DNA of 64,000 nucleotides from Alcaligenaceae bacterium (GTDB lineage: Bacteria > Pseudomonadota > Gammaproteobacteria > Burkholderiales > Burkholderiaceae_B). The stretch is taken from positions 1 to 64,000 of the forward strand of contig JAJUFI010000001.1 of assembly GCA_029263795.1 (NCBI GenBank). Reading direction: 5' to 3'. Positions 1 to 10,624 of the stretch are shown one piece after another (position 1 is the first letter of the stretch; every line of letters starts with the position of its first letter). The notes under the pieces were generated by a model. It saw only the letters and a list, made by a program, of their open reading frames with translations. It ran no database searches and was not told where the DNA came from. The position numbers and the translations under genes were made by a program.

Positions 1-2
1 GT

Positions 3-47
3 CGTGCAGAGGAAGTGCACGCTTTTTTCAAGGAGACGCCCGGATGA
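3..47 (+). CDS. C-terminal tail of an upstream CDS (...RAEEVHAFFKETPG*), identity unknown
   Basis: Open frame from the window edge; its TGA (45-47) overlaps the barstar ATG (44) as ATGA. Confidence 0.45.
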   Translation, partial: RAEEVHAFFKETPG

Positions 48-511
48 GCCAGGTGCAATCATTGCAGGAACAATTGCAGAAAGGTGGCTTGGTGGACGTT
101 TCGTCCTCAAAGCAGGATGAAGTGATCAAGGCCGCGCAAGACGAAGGGTTGGCCGCCTTCGTCGTCGATTGCGACCGCGCTCGCAGCCGTTCAGCCGTGC
201 TGCGGGCCGTGGTCAAGGCGGTAGATTTTCCCGAGTTTTTTGGGGGCAACCTCGACGCCCTCTATGACTGTCTTTGCGACACGGTACTGGACCAGAAAGT
301 GGGCCTGTTCCTCTGGTTCCACAATCTTCATTCCGGCGACCCCGCCCTGGAAGCAGATTCAGTAGCCATCGAGAATGTCTGCAAGGATGTAGTCGAATAC
401 GCCAGCAACAATGGTCGTGTGTTCGCCTATCACATCGTGCACGCGGGTCGGCATCCCGACCCCGAACCTGGCGTCGCTCCCACGCCGTATTCCGGCTCCA
501 ACGAGGGCTAG
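44..511 (+). CDS. Barstar-family (barnase inhibitor-like) protein
   Basis: VVDCDRARSRSAVLRAVVKAVDFPEFFGGNLDALYDCLCD resembles the barstar fold signature. Confidence 0.85.
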   Translation: MSQVQSLQEQLQKGGLVDVSSSKQDEVIKAAQDEGLAAFVVDCDRARSRSAVLRAVVKAVDFPEFFGGNLDALYDCLCDTVLDQKVGLFLWFHNLHSGDPALEADSVAIENVCKDVVEYASNNGRVFAYHIVHAGRHPDPEPGVAPTPYSGSNEG

Positions 512-513
512 TT

Positions 514-1245
514 TCAGTTCCAGCGCTTGATGGCGGCCAGCGCCGCCATCAGTGCCACACCAGCGGTTTCGGTGCGCAAGACCCGGCGCCCGAAGCGCAC
601 CGGCGACAAGCCACCTCCCCGCATCAGTTCAAGTTCGTCGTCCGACCATCCACCCTCCGGGCCGACCATCAGTGCCAGGGGGCCTGTGTGGTGTTGCACC
701 GCATCTTCCAGGCTCTGCGGCGCATTGGGATGGCACACAAGCCTCAGTAGTTCCGGATCCGGCCGCTTCAACCATTCTTCCAGGCTCTGGACCGGAGCCA
801 CTTCCATGATGCGATTGCGACCGCATTGCTCGCTTGCCGACACGGCAATGCGTTGCCAATGGTGCAGACGTTTGGTGCGCCGGTCTGCCGACAACTGGAT
901 GACGCTGCGCTGCGCGGCAATGGGTACGAGTTGGCTCACACCCATTTCCACGGCCTTTTCCACCACCCAGTCCATTTTGTCGCCGCTGGCGATGCCCTGT
1001 ACCAGAACGGTTCGCACCGGCAGTTCGACCTCTGCGTCAATATGGTCGCCCGTACTGGCCCAGGCGCGTTTTCCCTCTATGTGAAGGGTGGCGGGGTAGT
1101 GTCCTCCACGACCGTCAAAAAGAATGATGTCGCTGCCATCGCGCAGTCGCAGCACACGCACGGCGTGATGGGCTATGGCTTCAGGCAGCTCGAGACGTTG
1201 CCGGGCTGCCAGGGGGAAGGGGCAATGAAAGCGGGGCTGATTCAT
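514..1245 (-). CDS. rsmE: 16S rRNA (uracil1498-N3)-methyltransferase RsmE
   Basis: MNQPRFHCPFPL..., LMVGPEGGWSDDELE, FGRRVLRTETAGVALMAAL; start moved to the internal ATG at 1245. Confidence 0.9.
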   Translation of the reverse strand: MNQPRFHCPFPLAARQRLELPEAIAHHAVRVLRLRDGSDIILFDGRGGHYPATLHIEGKRAWASTGDHIDAEVELPVRTVLVQGIASGDKMDWVVEKAVEMGVSQLVPIAAQRSVIQLSADRRTKRLHHWQRIAVSASEQCGRNRIMEVAPVQSLEEWLKRPDPELLRLVCHPNAPQSLEDAVQHHTGPLALMVGPEGGWSDDELELMRGGGLSPVRFGRRVLRTETAGVALMAALAAIKRWN

Positions 1246-1405
1246 GTGCAGAATTCGGGCAAGGGAAGGGCCAATGATACCTTCCGTCCGGGCTTCCGGA
1301 GTGCAACGGGCCGACCAGGTTTGCAGTGGTAAAATCAGGCACTTTGCAAACTCTTTATGATGAGGCCTGTACCGGCGCACCTGCCGCAGCCTCCACATCA
1401 CCCCA

Positions 1406-3451
1406 ATGAGCCATTCGCCAGCCCAAGTCATGTCCATGGCAAACGCCATCCGCGCGCTTTCCATGGATGCGGTCCAACAAGCCAATTCCGGTCACCCCGG
1501 CGCCCCCATGGGCATGGCCGAGATCTCCGTGGCACTGTGGTCGCGCCACCTGCGCCACAACCCTGCAGACACCACCTGGCCTGACCGCGACCGCTTTGTG
1601 CTCTCCAATGGCCATGGTTCGATGCTCATCTACTCTCTGCTGCATCTGACCGGCTACGATCTTCCGCTTGATGAACTCAAGCGGTTCCGCCAATTGCACT
1701 CGCGCACACCTGGCCACCCCGAGGTCGGCATCACCGCTGGTGTGGAAACCACCACAGGCCCTCTTGGCCAGGGCATTGCCAATGCCGTCGGCATGGCGCT
1801 GGCGGAAGCGTTGCTCGCACGTGAATTCAACCGGGAAGGGCACGAGATCGTCAATCACCATACTTATGCCTTCGTGGGCGATGGCTGCCTTATGGAAGGC
1901 ATTTCCCACGAGGTCTGCTCCCTGGCAGGCACTCTGGGCCTGTCCAAGCTTATCGTCCTCTACGATGACAATGGCATTTCCATTGACGGCAAGGTGCAGC
2001 ACTGGTTTGGCGACGACACCCCGGGCCGCTTCGAAAGCTACGGCTGGAACGTGATCCGCGATGTTGACGGCCATGATGTCGCTGCGGTCGACCGCGCCAT
2101 TGCCCAGGCTCAGCTGCAAGGTGCCCAGACAGGCCGGCCCACGCTCATCTGCTGTCGCACCATCATCGGCAAGGGCGCTCCCAATGCTGCCGGCTCCGAG
2201 AAAGTGCACGGTGCGCCCCTGGGTGCAAATGAAATCCAGGCCACGCGCGAAGCCATTGACTGGCCCTACGGCCCCTTCGAGATTCCCGCCGAGGTCTATG
2301 AGCTGTGGGATGCCCGCGAACGCGGTGCTGGCCAGCAGGCTGAATGGCAGGCCCGCTTCGACGCCTACGCTGCCGCATATCCGACGGAAGCCCGCGAATT
2401 CCTGCGCCGCATGGCGGGCGATCTGCCAGCTGACTTCGTGCAGCAAGCGCAGGATTTCATTCGCGCCACGAACCAAAAAGCCGAAACCATGGCGACCCGC
2501 AAGGCGTCTCAAGTCGCTTTGACAGCCTATGCCGCACAACTACCCGAAATGCTGGGTGGTTCCGCCGACCTGACCGGTTCCAACCTGACGGACTGGAAGG
2601 GCGTGACTCCCGTTCGTGCCGGTGAAGGGCATATCCAGCTCGGTCGCCACATCAACTACGGTGTACGCGAATTCGGCATGGCCGCCATCATGAACGGCAT
2701 CGCCCTGCACGGTGGTTATCTCCCCTATGGTGGTACCTTCCTCACCTTCTCCGACTACTCGCGCAATGCCGTGCGCATGGCTGCCCTGATGAAGCAGCGC
2801 GTGGTCCACGTGTTCACACACGATTCCATCGGCCTGGGCGAGGACGGCCCCACTCATCAACCTGTCGAACATGCAGCCAGCCTGCGCCTGATTCCCAATC
2901 TGCACGTCTGGCGCCCCTGCGATACAACCGAAACAGCCGTTGCGTGGGCAAGTGCGCTGCAGCGCCCGGCCAGCATTGGCATGAACGTGCGTGATGGCGG
3001 CCCCACCGCCTTGTTGCTGTCCCGTCAGAATCTGCCTTTCGTTCAGCGTGACGAAGCCACGGTTGAAGCGATCGCCCGTGGCGGCTATGTGCTGCGCGAC
3101 GCCGACAACGCTAGGGCCGTCATCATTGCCACCGGCTCCGAAGTCGCCCTTGCGTTGCAAGCCCAGCAAATGCTGGCCGAGCGGGGCGTGGCGGTGCGTG
3201 TGGTGTCCATGCCCTGCACCGAACTCTTCGACGCTCAGGACTCACAATGGAAGGAATCGGTTCTGCCCAAGGGCCTGCCCCGGGTGGCCGTGGAAGCGGG
3301 CGCAACCGCCGGTTGGTACAAATATGTCGGCCTCGAAGGCGCCGTGGTCGGTCTGGATTCCTTCGGTGAATCCGCACCGGCAGACCAGTTGTTCAAGCAT
3401 TTCGGCCTGACCGCGGAGCATGTCGCCGCAGCGGTCGAACAAGTTCTTTAA
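1406..3451 (+). CDS. tkt: Transketolase
   Basis: 681 aa; [48 protein letters not shown]. Confidence 0.97.
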   Translation: MSHSPAQVMSMANAIRALSMDAVQQANSGHPGAPMGMAEISVALWSRHLRHNPADTTWPDRDRFVLSNGHGSMLIYSLLHLTGYDLPLDELKRFRQLHSRTPGHPEVGITAGVETTTGPLGQGIANAVGMALAEALLAREFNREGHEIVNHHTYAFVGDGCLMEGISHEVCSLAGTLGLSKLIVLYDDNGISIDGKVQHWFGDDTPGRFESYGWNVIRDVDGHDVAAVDRAIAQAQLQGAQTGRPTLICCRTIIGKGAPNAAGSEKVHGAPLGANEIQATREAIDWPYGPFEIPAEVYELWDARERGAGQQAEWQARFDAYAAAYPTEAREFLRRMAGDLPADFVQQAQDFIRATNQKAETMATRKASQVALTAYAAQLPEMLGGSADLTGSNLTDWKGVTPVRAGEGHIQLGRHINYGVREFGMAAIMNGIALHGGYLPYGGTFLTFSDYSRNAVRMAALMKQRVVHVFTHDSIGLGEDGPTHQPVEHAASLRLIPNLHVWRPCDTTETAVAWASALQRPASIGMNVRDGGPTALLLSRQNLPFVQRDEATVEAIARGGYVLRDADNARAVIIATGSEVALALQAQQMLAERGVAVRVVSMPCTELFDAQDSQWKESVLPKGLPRVAVEAGATAGWYKYVGLEGAVVGLDSFGESAPADQLFKHFGLTAEHVAAAVEQVL

Positions 3452-3467
3452 TACAGGAGATCCAGAA

Positions 3468-4478
3468 ATGACGATTCGCGTGGCGATCAATGGTTACGGG
3501 CGTATTGGCCGCAATATTCTGCGTGCCCACTACGAAGGCGGCAAGAAGCACGATATCGAAATCGTGGCCATCAACGACCTGGGCGCACCCAAGACCAATG
3601 CCCACCTCACCCAGTACGACAGCGCCCACGGCCGTTTCCCCGGCACCGTTGAAGTGGACGGCGACTACATGATCGTGAATGGCGACCGCATCCGTGTGCT
3701 GGCCAATCGCGACCCCTCCGCTCTGCCCTGGGGTGAGCTGAACGTCGACGTGGTGCTCGAGTGCACTGGCTTCTTCACGAGCAAGGAAAAGGCATCCGCC
3801 CACCTGAAGGGCGGTGCCAAGAAGGTGATCATCTCCGCACCCGGCGGCAAGGATGTCGACGCCACCATTGTCTATGGTGTGAACCACAACGTGCTCAAGG
3901 CTTCGGATACCGTCATTTCCAATGCCTCCTGCACCACGAACTGCCTGGCCCCGCTGGTCAAGCCGTTGCATGAAAAACTTGGTGTGGAAACCGGTCTGAT
4001 GACCACCATCCACGCGTATACCAACGACCAGGTGCTGACCGATGTCTACCACTCCGACCTGCGTCGTGCACGTTCCGCCACCCAAAGCATGATCCCCACC
4101 AGCACTGGTGCGGCTGCAGCAGTGGGCCTGGTACTGCCCGAACTGGCCGGCAAGCTGGACGGTTTCGCGATCCGTGTTCCCACCATCAACGTTTCCATCG
4201 TTGACCTGTCCTTCGTGGCTTCGCGCGACACCAGCGTGGAAGAAGTGAACAGCATTCTGAAGGAAGCTGCAGAAGGCCCCCTGAAAGGCATTCTGAATTA
4301 CACGGACGAACCGCTGGTCTCCATCGACTTCAATCACAACCCTGCTTCCAGCACGGTCGACTCCCTGCTGACCAAGGTCTCGGGTCGCCTGGTGAAGGTC
4401 TCTTCGTGGTATGACAACGAGTGGGGCTTCTCCAACCGCATGCTCGACACTACGGTTGCCCTGATGACTGCCAAGTAA
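3468..4478 (+). CDS. gap: Glyceraldehyde-3-phosphate dehydrogenase (type I)
   Basis: [16 protein letters not shown], catalytic [27 protein letters not shown] aggaga upstream. Confidence 0.97.
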   Translation: MTIRVAINGYGRIGRNILRAHYEGGKKHDIEIVAINDLGAPKTNAHLTQYDSAHGRFPGTVEVDGDYMIVNGDRIRVLANRDPSALPWGELNVDVVLECTGFFTSKEKASAHLKGGAKKVIISAPGGKDVDATIVYGVNHNVLKASDTVISNASCTTNCLAPLVKPLHEKLGVETGLMTTIHAYTNDQVLTDVYHSDLRRARSATQSMIPTSTGAAAAVGLVLPELAGKLDGFAIRVPTINVSIVDLSFVASRDTSVEEVNSILKEAAEGPLKGILNYTDEPLVSIDFNHNPASSTVDSLLTKVSGRLVKVSSWYDNEWGFSNRMLDTTVALMTAK

Positions 4479-4526
4479 TCAGGCATTCGCCGGTAACGGC
4501 GAGCAAGGGCGGGGCAACCCGCGTAC

Positions 4527-4569
4527 GGGGAAGTCCGGAAGGCGCCTTACGCGCATATCCGGGCTTCCC
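4527..4569 (+). repeat. Long inverted repeat/hairpin in the gap-pgk intergenic region
   Basis: GGGAAGTCCGGA (4528-4539) pairs with TCCGGGCTTCCC (4558-4569), 12 bp with one GU. Confidence 0.7.
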
Positions 4570-4606
4570 TTCCTGTTTTCACCCCACCATTCTGTTGCAT
4601 TGCACC

Positions 4607-5800
4607 ATGACCACCGTCCAGACACTGACCTCCCTGGCGCAATCCGGCGCACTTTCCGGCAAGCGTGTTTTCATTCGATCCGATCTCAACGTACCGCTCA
4701 AGGATGGGCACATTACGGAAGACACGCGGGTGCGCGCGTCTGTGCCGGCCATCCGCATGGCGCTGGATGCCGGTGCTGCCGTCATGGTGACATCGCACCT
4801 GGGGCGCCCCAAGGAAGGCGAAGTGCGGCCGGAGGATTCCCTGGCACCGGTGGCGCAGCGTCTGTCCGAACTGCTCGAGCGTCCCGTACGCCTGGTGCAG
4901 GGCTGGGTGGACGGCGTGGAACTGCGGGCCGGCGAAGTGGTGCTGTTGGAAAACTGCCGTTGCAACCCGGGCGAAAAAGCAAATGACGAAGCCCTCTCGC
5001 GCAAGATGGCTGCGTTGTGCGACGTTTATGTGAATGACGCTTTCGGGACGGCGCACCGGGCCGAGGCCACTACCCATGGCATGGCGCAATATGCGCCCGT
5101 GGCCTGTGCGGGCCCATTGCTGGAAGCGGAATTGGAGGCTCTCGGCCGCGCTCTGAGTGCGCCCAAGCGTCCCCTGGTGGCGATTGTGGCTGGCTCCAAA
5201 GTGTCCACCAAGCTCTCCATTCTGCGCGCCTTGTCCGAGAAAGTGGACCAGCTGGTTGTGGGCGGCGGCATCGCCAATACCTTCATGCTGGCAGCTGGCC
5301 TTCCGGTGGGCAAGTCCCTGGTGGAGGCCGACCAGGTGGAGGAAGCGCGCGCCGTCATCGAGAAGATGAAGGCTCGTGGTGCGGATGTGCCCATCCCGGT
5401 GGATGTGGTGTGCGCCGAACAGTTCAGCGCCGACGCGCCCGCAACGGTGAAGAACGCCGCCGACGTAGCCGCGAACGACATGATTCTGGATATTGGTCCG
5501 CAGACGGCGGAGCAGTTGGCTGGCATTCTGGAAAAGGCCGGTACCATCGTCTGGAACGGCCCGGTGGGCGTGTTCGAGTTCGACGCCTTCGCCAAGGGCA
5601 CGGAAGTGGTGTCCCGCGCCATCGCACGTTCACCCGCGTTCTCCATTGCCGGTGGCGGCGACACTCTGGCGGCGATTGCCAAGTACGGTATTGCTGACGA
5701 CATTGGCTACATTTCGACCGGTGGTGGTGCCTTCCTCGAATTCCTGGAAGGCAAGAAGCTGCCTGCCGTTGCCGTGCTGGAGGAAAGGGCGAAACAATAA
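4607..5800 (+). CDS. pgk: Phosphoglycerate kinase
   Basis: [42 protein letters not shown]. Confidence 0.97.
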   Translation: MTTVQTLTSLAQSGALSGKRVFIRSDLNVPLKDGHITEDTRVRASVPAIRMALDAGAAVMVTSHLGRPKEGEVRPEDSLAPVAQRLSELLERPVRLVQGWVDGVELRAGEVVLLENCRCNPGEKANDEALSRKMAALCDVYVNDAFGTAHRAEATTHGMAQYAPVACAGPLLEAELEALGRALSAPKRPLVAIVAGSKVSTKLSILRALSEKVDQLVVGGGIANTFMLAAGLPVGKSLVEADQVEEARAVIEKMKARGADVPIPVDVVCAEQFSADAPATVKNAADVAANDMILDIGPQTAEQLAGILEKAGTIVWNGPVGVFEFDAFAKGTEVVSRAIARSPAFSIAGGGDTLAAIAKYGIADDIGYISTGGGAFLEFLEGKKLPAVAVLEERAKQ

Positions 5801-5862
5801 ACGCCGCCGGAGCAAGGATGCATGCGGCCGTCTGACGACGGCCCGATACCGAAGGAGCAGGA

Positions 5863-7302
5863 ATGACAAGCTACATGAACTTCATCGACAACGAGTGGTC
5901 GGCTGCCTATGACGGTCGCACTGTGGATGTGGTGGACCCCTCCACCGGGGAAGTGATCGCGCAGATTGCCCGTTCGGGCGGTTCAGAGATCGGGCGCGCC
6001 GTTCAGGCGGCGCGCCATGCCTTTGAAGGCGATTGGGGCCGCATGGCGCCGGCTGCACGAAGCCGTCTGATGCTTCGGCTGTCCCAGGCCCTGCTCGATC
6101 ACGCCGACGAACTTGCCGCCCTGGAACAGAAGGACGCCGGCAAGCCCACCCGTCAGGCACGTGCTGATGCACAGGCCATCGCTCGTTACTTCGAGTTTTA
6201 TGCAGGCGCCATCGACAAGCTCCATGGCCAGACCATTCCATATCCGCAGGAATTCACAGTGATGACCCTGCGTGAGCCGCACGGTGTCACGGGTCATATC
6301 GTGCCCTGGAATTACCCGCTGCAGATCTTCGGTCGCAGTGTTGCCGCCGCTCTGGCAGCAGGCAATGCCTGCGTGGTGAAGCCGGCCGAGGACGCCTGCC
6401 TGTCGCTGCTGCGCGTGGCTGCCATTCTTGCCGAAAATGGCCTGCCGCCGGGTGCTCTGAACATTGTCACAGGTCTCGGTGCGGAGGCTGGTGCTGCGCT
6501 TGCAGCACATCCTGGCATCGACCATATTTCCTTCACAGGCTCACCGCAGACCGGGCAGGCCGTGCAACAGGCTGCCGCCGCCAACTTCGTGCCGGTCACA
6601 CTGGAACTCGGCGGCAAATCGCCGCAAATTGTGTTTTCGGATGCGGACATCGATGCGGCGCTGCCGGTGCTGCTCAACGCCATCATTCAGAATGCCGGTC
6701 AGACCTGCTCCGCAGGCAGTCGCGTCCTGATTCAGCGCGCCATTTATTCCGATGTGGTCAGCCGCCTTGCCGAACTGTTCCGTGCCACGCGCACTGGCGC
6801 GGCGAAGGATGACCCTGACTGCGGCCCCCTCATCAGCGCTCGCCAGCTTGGGCGCGTACGGGAATACCTGCAGGAAGCCGATTCTGGCGGCATTTCCATT
6901 GCTGCCAAGGGGCAGCTGGATGCCAATGCGCCATCTGGCGGTTTCTACCAGGTTCCGGTGCTCTTGAGCGACGTTCCGCCTGAGCATCGTCTGGCCCAGG
7001 AAGAGATTTTCGGGCCTGTGTTGTGCGCGATTCCCTTTGATACCGAGGAAGAGGCCGTGCGTATCGCCAATGGCACACCGTACGGCCTGGTTGCCGGCGT
7101 GTGGACCCAGGATGGCGGTCGCCAGCTGCGTCTGGCAAGGAGGCTGCGCGCGGGTCAGGTATTCATCAACAATTACGGGGCCGCAGGGGGCGTGGAACTG
7201 CCCTTCGGTGGCTCGGGACAATCCGGCTACGGGCGGGAAAAGGGCTTTGAAGCACTCTACGGCTTCACCCAGCTGAAGACCGTTGCCATCCGGCATGGTT
7301 GA
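5863..7302 (+). CDS. NAD(P)-dependent aldehyde dehydrogenase family protein
   Basis: VTLELGGKSPQIVF, NAGQTCSAGSR active site, LPFGGSGQSGYGREKG. Confidence 0.92.
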   Translation: MTSYMNFIDNEWSAAYDGRTVDVVDPSTGEVIAQIARSGGSEIGRAVQAARHAFEGDWGRMAPAARSRLMLRLSQALLDHADELAALEQKDAGKPTRQARADAQAIARYFEFYAGAIDKLHGQTIPYPQEFTVMTLREPHGVTGHIVPWNYPLQIFGRSVAAALAAGNACVVKPAEDACLSLLRVAAILAENGLPPGALNIVTGLGAEAGAALAAHPGIDHISFTGSPQTGQAVQQAAAANFVPVTLELGGKSPQIVFSDADIDAALPVLLNAIIQNAGQTCSAGSRVLIQRAIYSDVVSRLAELFRATRTGAAKDDPDCGPLISARQLGRVREYLQEADSGGISIAAKGQLDANAPSGGFYQVPVLLSDVPPEHRLAQEEIFGPVLCAIPFDTEEEAVRIANGTPYGLVAGVWTQDGGRQLRLARRLRAGQVFINNYGAAGGVELPFGGSGQSGYGREKGFEALYGFTQLKTVAIRHG

Positions 7303-7321
7303 TTCAGGGGGAGCGTTGAAC

Positions 7322-7948
7322 ATGGAGCGTCTGCAACGGCGACAGGCCGACGATCTCATCGTCGGCCTGGTGTCGGTGTCCGACCGGGCTTTCTCCGGCC
7401 AATACGTGGACGAGGGCATTCCGGCCCTGCGCACCTGGCTGGAGTCTGCCTTGGTGCAGACGCCCCAGTTTGTTTCCCGCCTGGTCCCTGATGAGCGCGA
7501 AACCGTGTCGCGCACATTGGTGGAACTGGTCGATATGCTGGGCTGCGATCTGGTATTCACCACCGGGGGCACGGGCCCGGCGCGGCGCGATATCACACCC
7601 GAAGCCACATTGGATGTCGCCACGCGCGAGATGCCCGGTTTCGGGGAGCAGATGCGGCAGGTCAGCCTGGCTTTCGTGCCGACCGCCATTCTCTCAAGGC
7701 AGGTGGCGGTGCTGCGGGAAACGCCTGACCATGCTGCCCTCATCATCAACCTGCCGGGTCAGCCCAAGGCCATTCGGGAAACGCTCGAAGGCCTGCGCGA
7801 TGAATCTGGCAAGGTTGTGGTCAACGGTGTATTCGCCGCCGTGCCTTATTGCCTGGACCTGATCGGCGGGCCCTACATTGAGACGCGCGAGGAGGTCGTC
7901 AAGGCCTTCCGGCCGAAGAACGCCTTACGCCGACCGGCAGGTGCGTGA
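7322..7948 (+). CDS. mog: Molybdopterin adenylyltransferase MogA/MoaB family
   Basis: GLVSVSDRAFSGQYVDEG, DLVFTTGGTGPARRDITPEAT, INLPGQPKAIRETL. Confidence 0.85.
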   Translation: MERLQRRQADDLIVGLVSVSDRAFSGQYVDEGIPALRTWLESALVQTPQFVSRLVPDERETVSRTLVELVDMLGCDLVFTTGGTGPARRDITPEATLDVATREMPGFGEQMRQVSLAFVPTAILSRQVAVLRETPDHAALIINLPGQPKAIRETLEGLRDESGKVVVNGVFAAVPYCLDLIGGPYIETREEVVKAFRPKNALRRPAGA

Positions 7949-8058
7949 ACCACGGGCGGCCCGTGGCATGGCAGATGCCGGTCCAAGCAAACATTCGTGA
8001 TCACCCTTAAAATTCACCTGGTTTAGCATTCAACCCATTCATTTCAGGAGGTCAAGTC

Positions 8059-9123
8059 ATGGCCCTAGTTTCCATGCGTCAGCTACTGGATCATGCAGCC
8101 GAGAACGGCTATGGGATCCCGGCTTTCAACGTCAACAACCTTGAGCAGGTGCAAGCCATCATGGAAGCGGCGGCCGAGACCGACAGCCCCGTAATCATGC
8201 AGGCTTCCGCCGGTGCCCGCAAATACGCCGGCGAAGGCTTCCTGAAGTATTTGATTCAGGCAGCGGTAGAAAGCTATCCGCACATTCCTGTGGTCATGCA
8301 CCAGGATCACGGCCAGTCGCCTGCAGTATGCAAGGGTGCCATCGACCTGGGCTTCTCCAGCGTCATGATGGACGGCTCGCTGAAGGAAGACGGCAAGACC
8401 ATTGCCGACTACGAATACAACGTCGACGTCACCCGCCAGGTGGTTGAAATGGCCCACAAGCTGGGCGTCACTGTGGAAGGGGAACTGGGCTGCCTGGGCT
8501 CCCTGGAAACCATGATGGGTGACAAGGAAGACGGCCATGGCGCAGAAGGCACCATGACCCGCGATCAGCTGCTCACCGACCCGGAGCAGGCCGCCGACTT
8601 CGTGCGTCGTACGCAACTGGACGCCCTGGCCATCGCCATTGGCACCAGCCACGGTGCATACAAGTTCACGCGCAAGCCCACCGGAGACATTCTCTCCATT
8701 CAGCGCGTCAAGGAAATTCACGCCCGCCTGCCGAACACTCACCTGGTGATGCACGGCAGCTCCAGCGTACCGCAGGAACTCCTGGCCGAAATCCGCCAGT
8801 TCGGTGGGGACATGAAGGAAACCTATGGCGTACCTGTGGAAGAAATCCAGGAAGCCATCAAGTACGGTGTTCGCAAGGTCAATATCGACACCGATATCCG
8901 TCTTGCGATGACCGGCGCCATCCGTCGCTTCATGGCCGAGAACCCCTCGAAATTCGACCCGCGCGAATACCTCAAACCGGCGCGTGAAGCCGCCAAGAAG
9001 ATCTGCGTGGCTCGTTATCAGCAGTTCGGCACTGCCGGCAACGCCAGCAAGATCAAGCCGATTCCGCTCGAGGAAATGGCTCGCCGCTATGCTGCCGGAG
9101 AACTCAAGCAGGTCGTGCAATAA
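8059..9123 (+). CDS. fba: Class II fructose-bisphosphate aldolase, Calvin-cycle subtype
   Basis: [47 protein letters not shown]. Confidence 0.95.
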   Translation: MALVSMRQLLDHAAENGYGIPAFNVNNLEQVQAIMEAAAETDSPVIMQASAGARKYAGEGFLKYLIQAAVESYPHIPVVMHQDHGQSPAVCKGAIDLGFSSVMMDGSLKEDGKTIADYEYNVDVTRQVVEMAHKLGVTVEGELGCLGSLETMMGDKEDGHGAEGTMTRDQLLTDPEQAADFVRRTQLDALAIAIGTSHGAYKFTRKPTGDILSIQRVKEIHARLPNTHLVMHGSSSVPQELLAEIRQFGGDMKETYGVPVEEIQEAIKYGVRKVNIDTDIRLAMTGAIRRFMAENPSKFDPREYLKPAREAAKKICVARYQQFGTAGNASKIKPIPLEEMARRYAAGELKQVVQ

Positions 9124-9165
9124 GCAGTGCGCGTCTAAACGGAATAGTTAATCAAGGATGACATC

Positions 9166-10047
9166 GTGGTTCAGGCTCTCCATCAATCAACCATAAAGTC
9201 GCTGCCGTTGTTGGGGCGCGGCAAGGTGCGTGACATGTACGCGGTGGGGGAAGACAAGCTCCTCATCGTGGCGACAGACCGCATTTCCGCATTCGATGTC
9301 ATTCTTGACGACCCCGTTCCGGGCAAGGGCGAAGTGCTCACCCGGCTGACGGACTTCTGGCTGGAAAAGCTGGCGCACATCATTCCCAATCATTCCACCG
9401 GCATTGATCCTCTGGACGTTGTCGCGCCTGAAGAGCGCGACCAGGTGGTCGGGCGGGCCGTGGTGGTGAAGCGTCTCAAGCCCATTCTGGTGGAATGCGT
9501 CGCCCGGGGATATCTGATCGGTTCTGGCTGGAACGACTACCGTGCACACGGCAGCGTGTGCGGTATTGCATTGCCGCCGGGGCTGCGTCAGGCGAGCAAG
9601 CTGCCGCAGCCTATCTTCACCCCTGCAGCAAAGGCTGAATTCGGCCTGCACGACGAGAACGTCGATTTCGACTACGTGGTCAAAGAGGTGGGGCAGGCAC
9701 TGGCCGAACAGCTGCGGGACGTCACGCTACGGCTTTATACGGAAGCTGCGGAATTTGCCGCCGGCAAGGGCATCATCATTGCCGACACCAAGTTCGAGTT
9801 TGGTCTGGATGAGGCCGGTCAGCTGCATCTGATGGACGAAGTCCTCACGCCGGACTCCTCCCGGTTCTGGCCGGCCGACAGCTATGCCGAAGGCATCAGC
9901 CCGCCATCTTTCGACAAGCAATTCGTACGCGACTGGCTCGAAACCCAGGATTGGGACAAGACTCCGCCGGCTCCACGTCTGCCCGCCGATGTCATAGAAA
10001 AGACAGCTGCCAAGTACCGCGAGGCGCTCGAGCGTCTGGCCGGCTGA
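9166..10047 (+). CDS. purC: Phosphoribosylaminoimidazole-succinocarboxamide synthase
   Basis: [32 protein letters not shown] start. Confidence 0.95.
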   Translation: MVQALHQSTIKSLPLLGRGKVRDMYAVGEDKLLIVATDRISAFDVILDDPVPGKGEVLTRLTDFWLEKLAHIIPNHSTGIDPLDVVAPEERDQVVGRAVVVKRLKPILVECVARGYLIGSGWNDYRAHGSVCGIALPPGLRQASKLPQPIFTPAAKAEFGLHDENVDFDYVVKEVGQALAEQLRDVTLRLYTEAAEFAAGKGIIIADTKFEFGLDEAGQLHLMDEVLTPDSSRFWPADSYAEGISPPSFDKQFVRDWLETQDWDKTPPAPRLPADVIEKTAAKYREALERLAG

Positions 10048-10081
10048 GCCTCCGACTTATTTTCGAACGGGGAGGCCCGCT

Positions 10082-10597
10082 ATGAGCAACACTGACACCA
10101 CCACGCCACTGGTCGGCGTGATCATGGGCTCTTCCAGCGACTGGGACGTCATGAAGAATGCCGTTGCCATCCTCGAAGAGTTCGGCATTTCCTACGAAGC
10201 CCGGGTGGTATCCGCACACCGCATGCCTCTGGACATGGTGGAATACGGCGAATTCGCCACCCAGCGTGGCCTGCGCGCCATTATCGCGGGCGCGGGCGGC
10301 GCAGCCCATCTACCCGGCATGATGGCCGCACTTACTCCGGTACCTGTCTTCGGTGTGCCCGTACCATCGCGCTATCTCAAGGGTGAAGATTCTCTGCTCT
10401 CCATCGTGCAGATGCCCAAGGGGGTGCCTGTGGCCACTTTTGCCATTGGAGAGGCTGGTGCGGCCAACGCTGCACTGCATGTCATCGCCACGCTGGCCAC
10501 GACAGACTCCGAACTGCGCAGCCGGCTGGTGGAATTCCGCAAGCGGCAGACCGAAGCGGCTCGTGCCATGGTGGTGCCGCCCCATGTGCTGATGTAG
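10082..10597 (+). CDS. purE: N5-carboxyaminoimidazole ribonucleotide mutase
   Basis: [34 protein letters not shown]. Confidence 0.95.
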   Translation: MSNTDTTTPLVGVIMGSSSDWDVMKNAVAILEEFGISYEARVVSAHRMPLDMVEYGEFATQRGLRAIIAGAGGAAHLPGMMAALTPVPVFGVPVPSRYLKGEDSLLSIVQMPKGVPVATFAIGEAGAANAALHVIATLATTDSELRSRLVEFRKRQTEAARAMVVPPHVLM

Positions 10598-10624
10598 GGT
10601 TTAATCTACAAGGTATATACACAC

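Noticed and set aside
3393-4337. 314-aa antisense ORF across gap
   Set aside because: Same artefact; gap has full catalytic motifs.
8083-9120. 345-aa antisense ORF across fba
   Set aside because: Antisense codon-bias artefact; fba is clear on the + strand.
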